A DNA stretch of 64,000 nucleotides from Georgenia yuyongxinii (lineage in GTDB: Bacteria > Actinomycetota > Actinomycetes > Actinomycetales > Actinomycetaceae), in assembly GCF_006352065.1 (NCBI RefSeq), contig NZ_CP040915.1, positions 3,596,001 to 3,660,000 of the forward strand, in the 5' to 3' direction. The position numbers and the translations under genes are program-made. Of the stretch, positions 47,103 to 57,419 are shown one piece after another. Position 1 is the stretch's first letter. The number at the start of each line of letters is the position of its first letter. Below the pieces are notes generated by a model. It ran no database searches. It saw only the letters and a list, made by a program, of their open reading frames with translations, and had not been told where the DNA came from.

Positions 47103-48398
47103 TCAGGCGCCGTGCCGCCTGCGCCTGCCGCCGGCGGCGCGAGCGGCGGCCGACTCGAGCTCGGTGAGCGCCTCGGCCAGGCTCGGGCCTTCGTCACCGA
47201 AGCGCCACACGCGCCAGCCGTCGACGTCGTCACGGCCGGAGGCGGCCGCCGCCGCGAGGTCGGGGTCGTCGAAGGCGGCGCCGCCGGCCAGACGGACCAG
47301 CCCGTCGGAGGTCAGGGTGGCCTCGTGCCGGACACCGCGCCGCAGCTGGACCCAGGTGAGTGCGGTGTCCCCGCCCAGGGTCTCGGCGATGAGCGCCAGG
47401 TCGGCGGCGTCGTCGCTGACCACGCCGTCGCCGGCGGCGCTGCGGTAGGGCGCGGCCGGCGCGGCCTCCTGCTCGGCCTCGGCACCACCGTGCTCCGCCG
47501 GCGCGGCGGCGGGCACGGCAGGAGCCGGGTCAGGCACGGCAGGAGGCGCGGCAGGGCCGGCTGACGCGGCAGGGGTCGCGGTGGTGGGTTCGGCTGGAGC
47601 CGCGCCGTTCACTGCCACCGAGTGCACCGGATTCACCGGCTGCGCCGCCGCGGGCCGGCCCACCGGCGCCCAGACGTCACCCTCGGGCGAGGTCGGTGCT
47701 GCTGGGGCCTGCGGCACGGGAATGATCGGGACCGGCTCGGTCGGCGGGGCGGCCACGTCCGTGGTGGGTGCGGGCGAGACGGACAGCTCGATGGGGGTCG
47801 CCCGGGAGCTGCCGGTGAGGACCGCCGGAACCTGGCCGAGCCGGCGCGGCCGCACCTCGGTCACCTCGAGGAACCGGCGCCCGCTGCTCAGCTGGCGGAC
47901 GGCGATCTCGAAGACGGAGACCCCCGAGCCCACGAGGGAGTCCAGGGCGGGTCGCACCTCGTCAGCCACGGAGCCCGCAACGATGATCAACCGCGGGCCC
48001 GGCGCGGGCCGCGGCGGCATCGACTCGCGGAAGACGTTCCAGTCCCGGCGGAACGTGCCGACCCCGCGCGGGTAGAGCTCACCGAGCTCGGTCCAGCCGA
48101 GCTCGGAGTTGCGTGCGCACAGCCCCAGCGCGGCGACGAGGGCGACGGGGTCGAGCCGGTCGACCACCTCCACCGTCACCACCTGGCCAGAGGGATCCAT
48201 CGCGGTCAGCCGCGGCACGGCCGCCTCGCCGGCCCTCGCTGGGTCACCGTGCCAGGTGACCGGGAACAGGGGCTGCTGGACGAGGTCGAGGACCTGGTCA
48301 CGGACGGCCTGGAGCAGCTCAGGGTCGATGCTCTCGGCCACGGGTCGCCCGAACTGGGCGGGCACCAGCCGCCCCGCGTCGAACTCGAAGAACGGCAT
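47103..48398 (-). CDS. Protein with possible nuclease-fold N-domain and C-terminal RAMA domain
   Basis: 431 aa. Residues 1-170 form a globular domain with an alternating strand pattern (LTAMDPSGQVVTVEVVDRLDPVALVAALGLCARNSELGW) reminiscent of PD-(D/E)XK nucleases, but the catalytic Lys is replaced (VEVV). Residues about 190-330 are Pro/Ala-rich linker. Residues about 350-405 fit RAMA: TWVQLRRGVRHEATLTSDGLVRLAGG then DPDLAAAAASGRDDVDGWRVWRF. RAMA domains accompany DNA methylases and restriction systems. There is no restriction-modification partner nearby. Function unknown. Confidence 0.8.
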   Translation of the reverse strand: MPFFEFDAGRLVPAQFGRPVAESIDPELLQAVRDQVLDLVQQPLFPVTWHGDPARAGEAAVPRLTAMDPSGQVVTVEVVDRLDPVALVAALGLCARNSELGWTELGELYPRGVGTFRRDWNVFRESMPPRPAPGPRLIIVAGSVADEVRPALDSLVGSGVSVFEIAVRQLSSGRRFLEVTEVRPRRLGQVPAVLTGSSRATPIELSVSPAPTTDVAAPPTEPVPIIPVPQAPAAPTSPEGDVWAPVGRPAAAQPVNPVHSVAVNGAAPAEPTTATPAASAGPAAPPAVPDPAPAVPAAAPAEHGGAEAEQEAAPAAPYRSAAGDGVVSDDAADLALIAETLGGDTALTWVQLRRGVRHEATLTSDGLVRLAGGAAFDDPDLAAAAASGRDDVDGWRVWRFGDEGPSLAEALTELESAAARAAGGRRRRHGA

Positions 48399-48548
48399 GC
48401 GACAAGGAACCTGACTGTGTCACGGGTTGCGGAGAATTGCGGCCCTCATCTTCTCACGCATTTCCGACCGTGGGCAGTCCCGAACTGTGTGGGCATGCGC
48501 ACCGGCGGGCCGCCTCGTGGGCGGACGTGGTCGGTTCCCCGCCCCGTC

Positions 48549-51479
48549 CTACCGGTCCCCGGTGAGGAGCTGGGCGAGGTGGACGCCGTGCCTGCCGGCG
48601 AGCTGCTCGGCCTGGGTGCGGCAGGAGAACCCGTCGGCCAGGTACACGGTCTGCGGGCCGGCCTCGCGCAGCGCCGGGAGCAGGGCGTTCTCGGCGACGG
48701 CGACCGAGGTGTCGTAGTGCCCCTTCTCCATGCCGAAGTTCCCGGCGAGGCCGCAGCAACCGGCCAGGCGGTTGATGGACGCCCCGGCCCGGGTGAGCAG
48801 CGCGGCGTCGGCGTCCCAGCCCATGACGGAGTGGTGGTGGCAGTGCGGCTGGGCGACCACCTCGACACCCTCCAGCGAGGTGGGCTGCCAGTGGGGGCCG
48901 GGGCCGAGCGGGGCCGGGGCGGTGAGCAGCTCGGCCAGGGTGTACGTGCCAGCAGCGAGCATCGGCGCGCGGGGGTCGTCGGGCAGGAGGTCGACCATGT
49001 CCGAGCGGAGCACCGCCGTGCAGGACGGCTCGACGCCGACCACCGGGATCCCGTTCGCGGCATACGGCGCGAGCACCCCGAGCAGGTGGGTCAGCCGCTT
49101 CTTCGCGCCGTCGAGCTGGCCGGTGGAGATCCAGGTCAGGCCGCAGCAGGCGGGCTCGTCGGGCACGACCACGGTGTACCCGGCGTCCTCGAGCAGCGTG
49201 ACGGCGGCCCGGGCGCCGGCGGTGTCGAGGGTCTCGGAGAAGGTGTCGGCCCACAGCACTGCGAACCGGGGCCGGTCGGCCCCGGTGGCGGTGCCGGTGC
49301 CGGTGCCGGTGCCGGTGCCGGTGTTGGAGCCGGTGGCGGTGCCGGTGTTGGAGCCGGCGGCGCCGTCGTCCTGTGTCTTCCACCAGGTCGAGAACCGCTC
49401 CTCGGCGAAGGTGACCATGTCCCGGCGCGGGTCCATCCCGCCGGCGCGCAGCACCACCTGCGCCAGCGGACGGGCCTTGAGCACCGTGTTGGTCAGCTTG
49501 GCCAGGACGGGGACGGCGGTGACCAGCCGGGTCCAGCGCGGCAGCTGACCCAGCAGGTAGTGGTTGAGGGGGCGGACCTTGCCGGCGTAGGTGCGGTGCA
49601 GCACCTCGGACTTGTACCGGGCCATGTCCACCCCGGCCGGGCAGTCCGCCGAGCATGCCTTGCACGACAGGCACAGGTCCAGGGACTCCCGCACCGCGTC
49701 CGAGCCCCAGTCGGTCACCAGGGCACCGTTGGTCAGCTCCTGCAGCACCCGGGCCCGGCCGCGGGTGACGTCCTTCTCGTCCTTGGTGGCCTGATAGGAC
49801 GGGCACATGAACCCGCCCGCGCCCGAGTTGTCCGCCCGGCACTTGCCCACCCCGGTGCACCGGTGCACGGCGGTGGCGAAGTCGCCGCCGTCCTCGGCGA
49901 ACGCGAAGCCCGTGCGGGCCGGGGTGGGCCGGGCATGCGGACGGCGCAGGTCCGCGTCCAGCGGCGCCGGGTCCACCAGCACCCCGGGGTTGAGGTGGTT
50001 CTCCGGGTCGAACAGCGCCTTGACCCGCCCGAACAGCTCGAGCACCTCGGGCTCGTACATGCGGGCGAGCAGCTCCGAACGGGCCCGCCCATCGCCGTGC
50101 TCGCCCGACAGCGACCCGCCATAAGACGCGACCAGGTCCGCCGAGGCCTCGAGGAACTCCCGCGACGGCCCGATCCCGGCCGGGGTCTCCAGCGGCAGGT
50201 CCAGGCGCACGTGCACGCACCCGTCGCCGAAGTGCCCGTAGAGCAGCCCGTCCACCCCGCGATCGGCCATCAGCGCGGTGAAGTCGCGCAGGTAGTCCCC
50301 GAGCCGCTCCGGCGGCACCGCCGCGTCCTCCCAGCCCGGCCACGCGGGCGCCCCCGACGGGGTCCGCCCGCCCAGGCCCGCACCGTCGGCGCGGATCCGC
50401 CACAGCGCCGCGGCCTGCTCCCCCGCCGGCACCACCCGCACCGCCTTCGTGCCACCGTCGGCCGCGAGCGCCCGGGCGCGGGCCAGCACGTCGGCGTCCG
50501 TCTCGCCCGGGTCGGCGCCGACCTCGACCAGCAACCACCCGCCGCCTGCTGGCAGCTCGGGCACCGCGCCGGCGCCCTGGTGCCGGCGCACCACGTCGAC
50601 CAGGTGGGCGTCCAGGCCTTCGACGGCCAGCGGCCGGTGCATGAGCAGTGCCGGTACGGCGTCCGCCGCGGAGGGCATGTCCGGATAGCCCAGCGCCACC
50701 ACCACCGGGGCGGTGGGCATCGGCACCAGGCCCACCGTCGCCTGCAAAATGGTCACCAGCGTGCCCTCGGTGCCCACCAACATCTTGGCCAGATCCTGCC
50801 CGTGCTCGGGCAGCAGGTGCTCCAGGGAGTAGCCGGAGACCTGCCGGCCGAACCGGCCCAGCGCGGTGCGGATGGTCGCCATGTCGGCGCGCACGAGCCG
50901 GTCCAGGCCCGGCACCGCGTCCAGCGCGCCGGTGCCCGCGCCCGCGGTGAACCGCCGGCCCAACCCGTCCACGACGTCCAGGGCCAGGACGTTGTCCGCC
51001 GTGCGGCCGTAGGCCACCGCGTGCGGGCCGCAGGCGTTGTTGCCGATCATCCCGCCCAGCGTCGCCCGGTTCTGGGTGGACGGGTCCGGCCCGAACCGCA
51101 GCCCGTGCGGGGCGGCCACCGCCTGCAGGCTCGACATGACCACACCTGGCTGGACGACCGCGGTGCGCGCCTCGGGGTCCAGGGCCACGATCTCGTTCAT
51201 GTGCCGGGAGAAGTCCAGCACCAGGCCCGGCCCGATCGAGTTGCCGGCCACCGAGGTCCCCGCCCCGCGGGCCGTGACCGGCACACCCAGACGGCGCGCC
51301 ACGTCCAGCGCGGCCAGAGTGTCATCCGTATCCCGCGGGGCGACCACCACCGCCGGCGGCACCCGGTAGTTCGACGCGTCCGTGGAATACTCCGCGCGTC
51401 GGCGGACCGAGTCGTCCACCTCGCCGTCCACCACGCCGCGCAGGGCGGCGACGACGTCGTTCTCGGTGACCGTGCTCAC
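48549..51479 (-). CDS. FAD-binding and Fe-S oxidoreductase (YdiJ/D-2-hydroxyacid dehydrogenase-like)
   Basis: 976 aa. An N-terminal FAD_binding_4 domain (VTARGAGTSVAGNSIGPGLVLD, ATLGGMIGNNACGPHAVAYG) is followed by an FAD-oxidase C domain (GHFGDGCVHVRLDLPLETPAG), Fe-S motifs (CLSCKACSADCPAG, CTGVGKC) and two CCG cysteine-rich repeats (DEPACCGLTW, INRLAGCCGLAGNFG). E. coli YdiJ has the same plan and oxidises D-2-hydroxyglutarate; D-lactate is another possibility. The start is GTG 51479. A Thr/Gly microsatellite-encoded linker sits near residues 710-735. Confidence 0.9.
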   Translation of the reverse strand: MSTVTENDVVAALRGVVDGEVDDSVRRRAEYSTDASNYRVPPAVVVAPRDTDDTLAALDVARRLGVPVTARGAGTSVAGNSIGPGLVLDFSRHMNEIVALDPEARTAVVQPGVVMSSLQAVAAPHGLRFGPDPSTQNRATLGGMIGNNACGPHAVAYGRTADNVLALDVVDGLGRRFTAGAGTGALDAVPGLDRLVRADMATIRTALGRFGRQVSGYSLEHLLPEHGQDLAKMLVGTEGTLVTILQATVGLVPMPTAPVVVALGYPDMPSAADAVPALLMHRPLAVEGLDAHLVDVVRRHQGAGAVPELPAGGGWLLVEVGADPGETDADVLARARALAADGGTKAVRVVPAGEQAAALWRIRADGAGLGGRTPSGAPAWPGWEDAAVPPERLGDYLRDFTALMADRGVDGLLYGHFGDGCVHVRLDLPLETPAGIGPSREFLEASADLVASYGGSLSGEHGDGRARSELLARMYEPEVLELFGRVKALFDPENHLNPGVLVDPAPLDADLRRPHARPTPARTGFAFAEDGGDFATAVHRCTGVGKCRADNSGAGGFMCPSYQATKDEKDVTRGRARVLQELTNGALVTDWGSDAVRESLDLCLSCKACSADCPAGVDMARYKSEVLHRTYAGKVRPLNHYLLGQLPRWTRLVTAVPVLAKLTNTVLKARPLAQVVLRAGGMDPRRDMVTFAEERFSTWWKTQDDGAAGSNTGTATGSNTGTGTGTGTGTATGADRPRFAVLWADTFSETLDTAGARAAVTLLEDAGYTVVVPDEPACCGLTWISTGQLDGAKKRLTHLLGVLAPYAANGIPVVGVEPSCTAVLRSDMVDLLPDDPRAPMLAAGTYTLAELLTAPAPLGPGPHWQPTSLEGVEVVAQPHCHHHSVMGWDADAALLTRAGASINRLAGCCGLAGNFGMEKGHYDTSVAVAENALLPALREAGPQTVYLADGFSCRTQAEQLAGRHGVHLAQLLTGDR
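49283..49356 (-). repeat. GGTGCC/GGCACC hexamer microsatellite within the FAD/Fe-S gene
   Basis: Runs of the hexamer GCCGGT flanked by a duplicated 24-bp unit (with GTGTTGGAG) encode Thr-Gly and Ser-Asn-Thr-Gly repeats in the linker between the Fe-S and CCG parts. Hexamer slippage would change linker length without altering frame. Confidence 0.85.
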
Positions 51480-51547
51480 GCGCGCCAGTCTGGCACGGGG
51501 TCGCGGCCCGGTCGGAGACGGACCGGCGGCTGGACGGCGCGGCGCGC

Positions 51548-51800
51548 TCAACCGTGGCGCGGCGCGCAGCGGTGGCGCGGCAGCACCGGGGTGACGCCCA
51601 CCCGGCGGGCGGTGGCGGCGTCGAGGACCACCCGAGCGCCGGCCAGCGCGACGGCGACGCCGCCGAACGCCTCGCGCCCCGTCACCCGTAGCCGCACTCC
51701 CGGGCGCAGCCCGAGCGCCCGGAGCGAGGGCGCCATCGCCACCCCGCCCGCCATGCCGACCACACGCACCTCGCCGCACCCACGGCACTGGGAGCCTCAT
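51548..51800 (-). pseudogene. Second feoA, frameshifted or N-terminally truncated
   Basis: GTG 51769 opens a 73-aa frame (VRVVGMAGGVAMAPSLRALGLRPG.., AFGGVAVALAGARVVLDAATARRV) that aligns with the intact FeoA at 54143. The natural N-terminus MRLPVPWVRRGA starts at ATG 51800 but is one base out of frame with the rest, so the gene appears frameshifted. TAGTCT lies 8 nt before that ATG, and the upstream DNA resembles the upstream region of the intact feoA. A short functional SH3-like protein from GTG 51769 cannot be excluded. Confidence 0.65.
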
Positions 51801-51879
51801 GAAACCGGAGACTAGGTTCGTCCGATTTCGGGTGGCGGGACCAACGTCCCTACCCGCCCGGGGGGGCCGCCGGGGCGGG

Positions 51880-52134
51880 CTAACCGGCCAGTGGGCACCC
51901 GCGGCAGCCGGGCGGCAGGGTCTCGGTCTGAGCCCCGACACAGGGCCCGGAGCAGCCCGGATCCGCCACCAGGCCCAACCGGCGGTAGTGGTCGACCATC
52001 ACGTCCACCAGCGCCGGGTCGCGCCCGATGCGGGCGGCCGCGGCGGCGGGGCTGGCGCCGTCGCGCAGGGCGGTGAGGACGTCTCCGCGAGCGCCCGGGA
52101 TGTCACCGCGACGGGTGCGGGCCGGGACGCTCAC
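51880..52134 (-). CDS. FeoC-like winged-helix protein with C-terminal cysteines
   Basis: 84 aa from GTG 52134, overlapping the feoB stop (GTGA). A short helix-turn-helix (GDVLTALRDGASPAAAAARIGRDPALVDVMVDHYRRLGLV) is followed by Cys61, Cys65, Cys77 and Cys80 in a Gly/Pro-rich tail ending CRGCPLAG. This is the FeoC layout: a small DNA- or FeoB-binding domain with a cysteine cluster that may hold Fe-S or zinc. Too short and divergent for certainty, but position and cysteines support it. Confidence 0.8.
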   Translation of the reverse strand: MSVPARTRRGDIPGARGDVLTALRDGASPAAAAARIGRDPALVDVMVDHYRRLGLVADPGCSGPCVGAQTETLPPGCRGCPLAG

Positions 52135-54146
52135 CACAGCAGCTGTCCGATCTGGAAGGTGGCGACGGCGGCGCACCAGGCCAGCGTGAGCTGGACGGCA
52201 ATCGCGGCTGCGGTGCGGCGCCGGCCGATGAGGCGGCGCTGCTCGGCGAGGGTGGCCAGGCACGGGGTGTAGGCGAGGACGAACACCATGAAGGCCAGCG
52301 CCGCGGCCTCCCCGTGCCCGTCGGAGGAGGTCTCCAGCGCCGCGCGCAGCCGGGTGGTGAGGGGGCCGGCGTCGGCGGGGTCGTCCGGCTCGGTGACGGC
52401 GAAGGTCTGCGCGAAGGAGCCCACCACGACTTCCTTGGCTACGAACCCGGTCATGAGGGCGGCGGTCGCGCGCCAGTCGTCGAACCCGGCCGGTGCGAAG
52501 ACGGGGGTGATGGCCTCGGCGGTGGCGCCGTAAAGGCTGTCGGTCACGGGCACCTCGCCGATCGGGTGCCCGCCGGTGACCGGCACCGCCAGCAGCACCC
52601 ACACGACGGTCAGCGCGGCGACGATGACCTTGCCGGCCTTGGTGACGAAGCTGCGCAGCCGCCTCCAGGTGTCGGTCAGGAGGGCGCCGAGGCGGGGGCG
52701 CTGGTAGGCCGGCAGGACGAGCACGAGCGGGTGCTCGGCGCCGCCGGCGCCGATGAAGCGGCTGAGGAGCCGGCCGGCGACGGCGATGAGGAGGACCGAG
52801 AGCAGGTACATCGCGAAGATGACCGTGCCGGCGTAGTCGGGGAAGAATGCGGCGGCGAGCAGGATGTACACGGTCAGCCGGGCGGCGCAGGAGGTGTAGG
52901 GCACCAGCAGGGTGGTGATGAGACGCTGGCGGGCGTCGGGAAGGGTCCGGGTGGCCGCGAGGGCTGGCAGGTTGCAGCCGAAGCCGACCACGAGCGGCAG
53001 GACCGCGCGCCCGTCCAGGCCCAGGTGGCGCATGGCCCGGTCGGCGACGAAGGCGGCTCGTGCGAGGTAGCCGGAGTCCTCCAGCAGGGCGATGGCCAGG
53101 AACATCAGGCTCATCAGCGGGACGAAGGACAGCACGGTGCCCACACCGGCCAGCACGCCGCCGACCACCAGCCCCTCGAGCCAACCCCCACCGGCGCCGA
53201 CGGCGTCGAGCAGCCCGCCGGTCGCGGCCGTCAACGGACCGGAGACGAGGCGCTCCGCCCAGTCCATCAGCGGCGCGGCCACCGCGGTGGCGAGCTGGAA
53301 GAGCGTCCACGCGACCACGAGCAGGATGGGCACGCCCGCCACGGGGTGCAGGAGCACCCGGTCGATGCGGTCCGAGACGGTGGGGCGCGGCTCCGGCTGG
53401 GCCGGACCGGCCCGGTCCAGGACGCCCTGCACCCAGTCGAAGAGTCGCTGGGACCTGGCGAGCTGCGTGTCGAGCGGCAGGTGCGTGAGCGGCTCGGCCG
53501 GCCCGGGGCCCGCACAGGGATGCGTGCACGCCGTCTCGGTGGGGCACCCGCACGGGGCGAAACCGGGTGCTGCCGGGTCCGGCTCGAGGCCGCGCACGTG
53601 CGCGGGGGCGCGCAGCGCGGCGGTGACGGCGGCCGCCAGCGCGGCCAGGCCGTCGCGCCGGCGCGGGTCGGTGGCCACGACCGGCACCCCCAGCACGTTC
53701 TGCAGCTGCGCCGGGTCCACCCTGGCGCCGGCCACGGCGGCGACGTCGCACATCGTCAGCGCTGCCACGACAGGGCGGCCGGCCTGGGCCACCTGCCCGA
53801 GCAGGTACAGCGAGCGGGGCAGCGCGGCGGCGTCGAGGAGAACGACGACGAGATCGGCCGCGTCTGCGCCCGCACCGGCGAGGACGTCGACGGCCACCTG
53901 CTCGTCCGGGGACCGGGCGAGCAGGGAGTAGGTGCCGGGCACGTCGAGCAGGCGCACACCGGGCCCGGCCCACTGGCCCTCGTGCACCTCCACGGTGGTG
54001 CCGGGGGCGTTGCGCACCTCCTGGCGAGCGCCGGTGAGGGCGTTGAACAGGGTCGACTTGCCCACGTTGGGATTGCCGAGCAGCAGGACAGTGGCCGTCA
54101 TGGTGGCGCCGACCAGGCGCGGCGCCGCCGGCCCTTGGCAGCTCAT
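52131..54146 (-). CDS. feoB: Ferrous iron transporter FeoB
   Basis: Inner-membrane Fe(II) permease of 671 aa. The N-terminal G domain has G1 GNPNVGKST (residues 24-32), G2 APGTTVEVHEG and G3 DVPG. The G4 position reads TMCD, and a Cys cluster (199, 201, 207, 211) lies between G domain and membrane. Gate helices follow (VGFGCNLPALAATRTLPDARQRL, FVAKEVVVGSFAQ, AYTPCLATLAEQR). The start ATG 54146 overlaps the feoA stop (ATGA); ATG at residue 16 is an alternative. Iron control is likely through the box upstream of feoA. Confidence 0.96.
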   Translation of the reverse strand: MSCQGPAAPRLVGATMTATVLLLGNPNVGKSTLFNALTGARQEVRNAPGTTVEVHEGQWAGPGVRLLDVPGTYSLLARSPDEQVAVDVLAGAGADAADLVVVLLDAAALPRSLYLLGQVAQAGRPVVAALTMCDVAAVAGARVDPAQLQNVLGVPVVATDPRRRDGLAALAAAVTAALRAPAHVRGLEPDPAAPGFAPCGCPTETACTHPCAGPGPAEPLTHLPLDTQLARSQRLFDWVQGVLDRAGPAQPEPRPTVSDRIDRVLLHPVAGVPILLVVAWTLFQLATAVAAPLMDWAERLVSGPLTAATGGLLDAVGAGGGWLEGLVVGGVLAGVGTVLSFVPLMSLMFLAIALLEDSGYLARAAFVADRAMRHLGLDGRAVLPLVVGFGCNLPALAATRTLPDARQRLITTLLVPYTSCAARLTVYILLAAAFFPDYAGTVIFAMYLLSVLLIAVAGRLLSRFIGAGGAEHPLVLVLPAYQRPRLGALLTDTWRRLRSFVTKAGKVIVAALTVVWVLLAVPVTGGHPIGEVPVTDSLYGATAEAITPVFAPAGFDDWRATAALMTGFVAKEVVVGSFAQTFAVTEPDDPADAGPLTTRLRAALETSSDGHGEAAALAFMVFVLAYTPCLATLAEQRRLIGRRRTAAAIAVQLTLAWCAAVATFQIGQLLW

Positions 54147-54379
54147 CGGTTCCGCTCCGGCGCCGGCTCGGTGCGTACGCGGCGGGCGGTGGCGGCGTCG
54201 AGGCCCACCCGCGCCCCACCGGCGGCGACGACGACGCCGCCGAATGCGGCCAGGTGCGTGACCCGCACGACCGCTCCCGGGCGAAGGCCCATCTCCTCGA
54301 TGCGCAGCCGAGCGTGCTCGGCGACGTCGACGCCGAGCACCCGGACCGACGCACCACGCCGGCAGTCGGAGAGCTTCAC
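54143..54379 (-). CDS. feoA: Ferrous iron transport protein FeoA
   Basis: 78-aa cytoplasmic SH3-like partner of FeoB. It begins MKLSDCRRGASVRVLGVD, and the conserved core is LRIEEMGLRPGAVVRVTHLAAFGGVVVAAGGARVGLDAATARRV. The start is GTG 54379; TAATCT lies 7 nt upstream, so the mRNA may be leaderless, and a DtxR/IdeR-type box overlaps this promoter. It is first in feoA-feoB-feoC. Confidence 0.95.
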   Translation of the reverse strand: MKLSDCRRGASVRVLGVDVAEHARLRIEEMGLRPGAVVRVTHLAAFGGVVVAAGGARVGLDAATARRVRTEPAPERNR

Positions 54380-54389
54380 GCCTTCGAGA

Positions 54390-54408
54390 TTAGGTATGCC
54401 TCACCTCG
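54390..54408. promoter_or_regulatory. DtxR/IdeR iron box upstream of feoA
   Basis: TTAGGTATGCCTCACCTCG keeps the AGGT-N7-ACCT arms and the central CT of the DtxR consensus (13 of 19 positions of the palindromic consensus). It overlaps the TAATCT -10 hexamer, as expected for iron-dependent repression of feoABC. Confidence 0.72.
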
Positions 54409-54444
54409 TCCGAACCGGACGAACGTCCCTCATCGCCCATCGCT

Positions 54445-54471
54445 CGCCGCGGCGTAGGTCACGCCGCGGCG
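54445..54471 (-). terminator. Terminator after ppdK
   Basis: CGCCGCGGCGT pairs perfectly with its complement (11 bp) around loop AGGTC, 45 nt past the ppdK stop and before the feoA promoter. Confidence 0.7.
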
Positions 54472-54515
54472 GGCGGTGGGCGAGGCAGACCCGGGCGCCG
54501 TGCCGCCGTCGCGGG

Positions 54516-57221
<2,706 letters not shown>

Positions 57222-57352
57222 CAACAGCTCCTTCCGAGCTTCGGCGCACCCCCGTGGCGTCCGTCCTTCACAGTAGACAGTGGCCTGCGTCACTGAGGCC
57301 AGGGTAAGGAGTGGGCCCCGTCACAGTGGTGACCTTCGTCCCCTTGGGAGCC

Positions 57353-57419
57353 GGGCGCTCAGCCCCGCGGGACCGCGGGCGCTCAGCGCTGCGGGACCGC
57401 GGGGCGTTCAGCGCTGCGG
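57353..57419. repeat. 24-bp tandem repeat overlapping the 3' end of prpC
   Basis: Units 57353-57376 and 57377-57400 and a partial unit to 57419 share GGGCGCTCAGC..GCGGGACCGC. The partial unit contains the prpC stop codon (57408-57410), so the full units look like duplicated copies of the prpC tail. Confidence 0.85.

Noticed and set aside
47622-51815. A 1,397-codon open frame on the plus strand, and similar very long frames antisense to araB, feoB, lysS and ftsH
   Set aside because: They lie opposite well-supported genes, are rich in Arg/Gly/Val/His, lack family motifs and arise from GC-rich third codon positions.
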